From positions 1 through 9,021 of the forward strand of contig JAHWJJ010000163.1 of assembly GCA_019348475.1 (NCBI GenBank): DNA of 9,021 nt. Direction: 5' to 3'. Below are positions 5,153 through 9,021 of the stretch, piece by piece. Every line of letters begins with the position of its first letter. The first letter of the stretch is position 1. The notes under the pieces were generated by a model. That model worked only from the letters and a program-made list of their open reading frames with translations, had not been told where the DNA came from and searched no databases. Origin of the DNA: Gemmatimonadota bacterium (lineage in GTDB: Bacteria > Gemmatimonadota > Gemmatimonadetes > Longimicrobiales > Longimicrobiaceae). Both the position numbers and the translations under genes were made by a program.

Positions 5153-8100
5153 ATGGACACGAACACCACCGCCCGCTCGCGCGACCGGCTTTCCGAAGCC
5201 AAGCGCCTGCTCCTGGAAAAGCGCATCAAGGGCCAGGCGAAGCCGGCCGCGCCCAGGAACGTCATCCGCAGGGTGGGCGGGGGGCCGGTCTACCCCATGT
5301 CGTTCGCGCAGGAGCGCCTGTGGTTCCTGGACCAGATGGAGCCGGGCAACCCGTTCTACAACGTGGCCGCGGCGGTGCTGGTGTCGGCCCGGCTCGACAT
5401 CCCCACGCTGGAGCGGGCGTACACCGAGATCCTGCGCCGGCACGAGGCGCTGCGCACCGTCTTTCGCCTGGTGGACGGCGAGCCGAAGCAGATCGTGCAG
5501 CCGCCGTATCCGTTCAAGGTGGAACTGCTGGACATCCGCGGCCCCCAGGGCCAGCCCGCGCCGGAACGCGAGGTCCGCGAGACCGTAAGCCGCGAGAGCG
5601 CGCGGCCGTTCGACCTGGCCAACGGGCCGCTGGTGCGCGTGCACCTGCTCCGGGTGAGCGAGGCGGATTACGCGCTGATCGTGAACGTGCACCACATCGT
5701 CACCGACGGGTGGAGCATGCCCATCATCATGCGCGAGATGGACGAGTTCTACCACGCCATCTCGCGCGGGCTGCCGGACCCGCTGCCGCGGCTGGAGGTG
5801 CAGTACCCGGACTACAGCGTCTGGCAGCGCGAGTACCTGACCGGCGACACGCTGCGGCGGCAGGTGGAGTACTGGCGCGACCACATGGCCGGCGCGCCCA
5901 CGCTCGACCTTCCCACCGACCGGCCTCGCCCGCCCGTGCTCTCGTACCGCGGCGGCATACACCGCTTCGTGTGGCCGGCGGCGCTCAGTGACCGCATCCG
6001 CGCGGTGGCGGTGGAGACGGGGTCGTCCATGAACATGGTGATCATGGCCGGCTTCTACCTGATGCTGCACCAGTACAGCGGGCAGGACGACCTGGTGGTG
6101 GGCACACTGCTGGGCAACCGCAACCGTGGCGAGCTGGAGACGATGGTGGGCTTCTTCGTCAACAGCGCCCCGGTGCGGGCGCGGGTGCGGGACCAGATGA
6201 CGTTCCGCGAGCTGGTGGCGCAGGTGCGCACGGCCGTGCTGGACGCCGACGCCCACCAGGACCTGCCCTTCGACAAGATCGTGGAGGAGGTGACGACGGA
6301 GCGCGACCCCTCGCGCAGCCCGCTGTTCCAGGTGATGTACTTCCACCACACCTTCGTCAACGACGTGCACCACAAGGCGGACAGCGAGTTCCGCTCCGAG
6401 CTGAACCTGCGCGAGGTGTTCCAGGAGACGGGGGTCGCCCTGGTCGACACCAGCACCACCAAGTTCGACCTGACCTTTGCCACGGTGGAGATCGACGGCG
6501 GGCTGAGCAACATGGCGGAGTACAGCACTGACCTGTGGGACGAGGCGACGATGGCGCGGATGATGGACCACTGCCGCGTGCTGCTGGACCGCGCCGTCTC
6601 CGCCATCGACGCGCCCCTCGCCTCGCTGTCGATGGTGACGGACGCGGAGCGGGAGCGGGTGCTGGGCTGGGGCGCCAGCGAGCGCGGCGCGGACGCGGAC
6701 GCGACGCTGGTCCAGCGCTTCGAGGCGCACGCCGCGCGCACCCCGGACGCATCCGCCGTGGAGTACCACGACGCGTCGTGGAGCTACGCGGAGCTGGACG
6801 CGCGCGCCAACCGCGTCTCGCGCCGGCTGCTGGCGATGGGCGTCCGCCCCGGCGACCACGTGGGGCTGGCGGCGGGGCCCTCCGCGGCGATGGTTTCCGC
6901 CCTGCTGGGCGTGCTGAAGGCGGGCGCGGCGGTGGCCCCGCTGGATCCGGAGTATCCGGCGGACCGGCTGGCGTTCATGATCGCGGACGCCGGCATCCGC
7001 GTGCTGGTCACCGACGGCGGCGCCCCGGCCGGCGTGGGGGCGGAGGGGATCGCCACCCTCGACCTGGAGCACGATGCGCAGGCCATCGCGGCCGAGGACG
7101 CGGGCGCGCCGCCGGTGCAGCCGCGGCCGGAGTCCATCGCCTACCTCACCTTCACGTCCGGCTCCACCGGCCGGCCCAAGGCGACGCTCACCCCGCACCG
7201 CTCCATCGTCCGCACGGCGGTGGATGCGGAGTGGCTGCGCGTGGGGCCGGAGGACCGGGTGGCGCAGGGGGCGGGGCTCTCGTTCGACGGCGCCATCCTG
7301 GAGCTGTGGTGGGCGCTGGGGAACGGCGGCACGCTGGTGGGCTTCGACCGCGACGTGCTGCTGGACCCGGCGGCGTACGCGCGGGCGCTGCGCGAGCGGC
7401 GCATCACCACCGCGTTCCTGACCACGCAGCTGTTCAACCGCCACCTGCGCGAGGTGCCGGACGCGCTGGCCACGCTGCGCGCCGCCGTCTTCGGCGGCGA
7501 GGCGGCGGACCCGGTGGCGGTGCGCGCGTGCCTGGCGGGCGGCCGGCCCGGGCACCTGGTGAACATCTACGGCCCCGCGGAGAACGTGATCCTGGCGACG
7601 GCGCACGACGCGGTAGAGCTGGCGGAGGACGCGCACACCGTCTCCATCGGCCGGCCGGTGGACGACACGCGCTGCTACGTGCTGGACCCGCGCGGAGGCG
7701 TGTGCGGCGTCGGCGTGCCGGGCGAGGCGTTCATCGGCGGCGGGCGCGCGTCCGCGGGCTATCACGGCCGCCCGCGCCTTACGGCGGAGCGCTTCGTCCC
7801 GGACCCGTTCTCCCCCGTCCCCGGCGCGCGGATGTACCGCACCGGCGACCAGGTGAAGTGGACGCCGGACGGGCGGCTGGAGTTCATCGCCCGCCTGGAC
7901 ACCCAGGTCAAGGTGCGGGGCTTTCGCATCGAGCCGGGCGAGGTGGAGGCGGCGCTGCGCGCGCACGCCGCCGTGCGCGACGCCGCGGTCGTGGTCCGTG
8001 AGGACGTCCCCGGCGACCGCCGGCTGGTGGCGTACGTCGTCGCGCGCGACGGGGCGGCGCCGGAGGCGGCGGAGCTGCGCGCGTGGCTGAAGGAGCGGCT

Positions 8101-9021
8101 GCCGGACTACATGGTCCCGGCGGCGTACGTCCCGCTGGACGCGATCCCGCTGAACCCCAACGGCAAGGTCGACCGCCGCGCTCTGCCCGCGCCGGAGTCC
8201 GCCGGCGCCGCGGACCAGGGCTACCACGCACCGGCCGGGCGGGTGGAGCAGGTGCTGGCGGAGCTGTGGGCCAAGGTGCTGCGGGTGGAGCGGGTGGGCG
8301 TGCACGACAATTTCTTCGCGCTGGGCGGGGACAGCATCCTGGCCATCCAGATCATCGCCCGCGCGGCGGAGCAGGGAATCAAGGTGCTGCCGCGGCAGAT
8401 GTTCGTCCACCAGAGCATCGCCGAGCTGGCGCAGGTGGCCACGGCCGCGCAGCCCGTGCAGGCGGAGCAGGGCGCGGTGACCGGCCCGGTGCCGCTGATG
8501 CCCACGCAGCGCTGGTTCCTGGAGCAGGAGCAGCCGGAGCCGCACCACTGGAATATGGGTATCCTGCTGGAGTCGCCGCGGCCGCTGGACGGGGATGCGC
8601 TGCAGCGCGCGGCGGCGGCGCTGCTGGACCACCACGACGTGCTGCGGACGCGGTTCGCGCGCACGGCGCAGGGGTGGACGCAACGCATCGGCGAGCCCGG
8701 CGAGGCGCCGTCGATCGAGCGCATCGACCTCTCCGCGGTGGAGGGGGAGGCGCGCGACGCGGCGTTCGCGGAGCACGCGGCGCGGCTGCAGGCGTCGCTG
8801 GAGCTGGAGAACGGCCCCATCGTCCGCTTCGCCCTCTTCGACATGGGAGCGCGGCCCCAGCGGCTGGCGCTGCTGGTCCATCACCTGGTGGTGGACGTGG
8901 TCTCGTGGCCCATCCTGCACGCGGATCTGGAGCGCGCGTACGGGCAGGCCGCGCGCGGCGAGCCCATCTCCCTCCCCGCGAAGACGACCTCGTACCTGCG
9001 CTGGGCGGAGCGGATGGCGGT
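5153..9021 (+). CDS. Nonribosomal peptide synthetase, C-A-PCP-E (3' end outside window)
   Basis: Condenses the polyketide chain from the upstream PKS with one amino acid and probably epimerizes that residue. The frame is open for 1289 codons to the window edge. Residues 1-40 form a short charged leader (RLSEAKRLLLEKRIKG at 12-27). C domain is at about 45-480: SFAQERLWFLDQ at 50-61, His180-His181 and Asp185 in HHIVTDGWS, typical of C domains taking an upstream L- or non-epimerized acyl donor. A domain is at about 520-1015: SGSTGRPKA from 669, NIYGPAE 804-810, YRTGD 895-899, Lys1005 in NPNGKVD. PCP is at about 1025-1095, with Ser1061 in LGGDSI, the form usual before E domains. E domain starts at about 1112 (MPTQRWFLEQ, 1116-1125) and has His1243-His1244 and Asp1248, but Val1249 where Gly is expected. 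Specificity residues read D712, G713, L716, F755, V779, G781, I805, I813, L814, K1005; I guess a hydrophobic amino acid, unconfirmed. ATG 5153 is the only sensible start; no clear ribosome-binding site precedes it. Confidence 0.95.
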   Translation, partial: MDTNTTARSRDRLSEAKRLLLEKRIKGQAKPAAPRNVIRRVGGGPVYPMSFAQERLWFLDQMEPGNPFYNVAAAVLVSARLDIPTLERAYTEILRRHEALRTVFRLVDGEPKQIVQPPYPFKVELLDIRGPQGQPAPEREVRETVSRESARPFDLANGPLVRVHLLRVSEADYALIVNVHHIVTDGWSMPIIMREMDEFYHAISRGLPDPLPRLEVQYPDYSVWQREYLTGDTLRRQVEYWRDHMAGAPTLDLPTDRPRPPVLSYRGGIHRFVWPAALSDRIRAVAVETGSSMNMVIMAGFYLMLHQYSGQDDLVVGTLLGNRNRGELETMVGFFVNSAPVRARVRDQMTFRELVAQVRTAVLDADAHQDLPFDKIVEEVTTERDPSRSPLFQVMYFHHTFVNDVHHKADSEFRSELNLREVFQETGVALVDTSTTKFDLTFATVEIDGGLSNMAEYSTDLWDEATMARMMDHCRVLLDRAVSAIDAPLASLSMVTDAERERVLGWGASERGADADATLVQRFEAHAARTPDASAVEYHDASWSYAELDARANRVSRRLLAMGVRPGDHVGLAAGPSAAMVSALLGVLKAGAAVAPLDPEYPADRLAFMIADAGIRVLVTDGGAPAGVGAEGIATLDLEHDAQAIAAEDAGAPPVQPRPESIAYLTFTSGSTGRPKATLTPHRSIVRTAVDAEWLRVGPEDRVAQGAGLSFDGAILELWWALGNGGTLVGFDRDVLLDPAAYARALRERRITTAFLTTQLFNRHLREVPDALATLRAAVFGGEAADPVAVRACLAGGRPGHLVNIYGPAENVILATAHDAVELAEDAHTVSIGRPVDDTRCYVLDPRGGVCGVGVPGEAFIGGGRASAGYHGRPRLTAERFVPDPFSPVPGARMYRTGDQVKWTPDGRLEFIARLDTQVKVRGFRIEPGEVEAALRAHAAVRDAAVVVREDVPGDRRLVAYVVARDGAAPEAAELRAWLKERLPDYMVPAAYVPLDAIPLNPNGKVDRRALPAPESAGAADQGYHAPAGRVEQVLAELWAKVLRVERVGVHDNFFALGGDSILAIQIIARAAEQGIKVLPRQMFVHQSIAELAQVATAAQPVQAEQGAVTGPVPLMPTQRWFLEQEQPEPHHWNMGILLESPRPLDGDALQRAAAALLDHHDVLRTRFARTAQGWTQRIGEPGEAPSIERIDLSAVEGEARDAAFAEHAARLQASLELENGPIVRFALFDMGARPQRLALLVHHLVVDVVSWPILHADLERAYGQAARGEPISLPAKTTSYLRWAERMA

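Noticed and set aside
4792..5265. Short frames in the PKS-NRPS spacer on both strands
   Set aside because: The translated strings (SPxPLP, GEG, AGERG repeats) are direct read-outs of the palindromic elements and change with each element copy; not credible proteins.
5132..8920. Very long open frame on the minus strand across the NRPS
   Set aside because: Same cause: an antisense shadow of high-GC coding DNA. The composition is His/Arg/Gln-rich and repetitive, with no domain, whereas the + strand shows ordered C-A-PCP-E motifs.
8471..9021. Second condensation domain instead of an epimerization domain
   Set aside because: The preceding carrier motif LGGDSI and the MPTQRWF opening with PHHW favour E over C. 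The missing remainder of the domain prevents final proof.

Overview
The window is a stretch of a modular hybrid polyketide / nonribosomal-peptide biosynthetic cluster from a very GC-rich bacterium. Both genes lie on the + strand. A complete one-module type I PKS (173-4723) is followed by a 429-nt non-coding spacer (4724-5152) and then by the first part of an NRPS gene (5153 to beyond 9021). I see no convincing gene on the minus strand, no RNA gene, no transposase and no CRISPR array.

Organism: the GC content, the GC-rich third codon positions and the intergenic palindromes of the type CCCCCTCCCGC-loop-GCGGGAGGGGG suggest a GC-rich soil bacterium. From memory, this combination of palindromes and KS-AT/NRPS hybrids resembles Longimicrobiaceae (Gemmatimonadota), with myxobacteria as the main alternative. 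This is an inference with no 16S or marker gene behind it.

Layout. Positions 1-172 hold the tail of an intergenic region with one copy of a hairpin/G-tract repeat. The PKS is KS-AT-(degenerate KR)-ACP. Its KS triad is intact, its AT looks malonyl-specific, and its ketoreductase fold has lost the cofactor loop and the catalytic Tyr and Asn. The spacer carries four palindromes: two in one orientation just after the PKS stop and two in the opposite orientation just before the NRPS. One of them repeats 67 nt of the window's first 71 nt, so the PKS gene sits between direct repeats about 4.96 kb apart. The NRPS is C-A-PCP-E, cut off inside the E domain.

Working model. The PKS takes an upstream acyl chain, adds a malonyl-derived C2 unit and, because its KR appears dead, leaves a beta-keto thioester on its ACP. 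The NRPS condensation domain joins that chain to an amino acid chosen by an adenylation domain with the code I read as D-G-L-F-V-G-I-I-L-K. The epimerization domain would set that residue to the D form, unless its HHxxxDV variant motif (normally HHxxxDG) has disabled it. The loading step, any later modules and the release step are outside the window.

The main items for a second look are the pseudo-KR, the repeat copies flanking the PKS, the overlapping hairpin/G-quadruplex elements ahead of the NRPS, and the altered E-domain motif.
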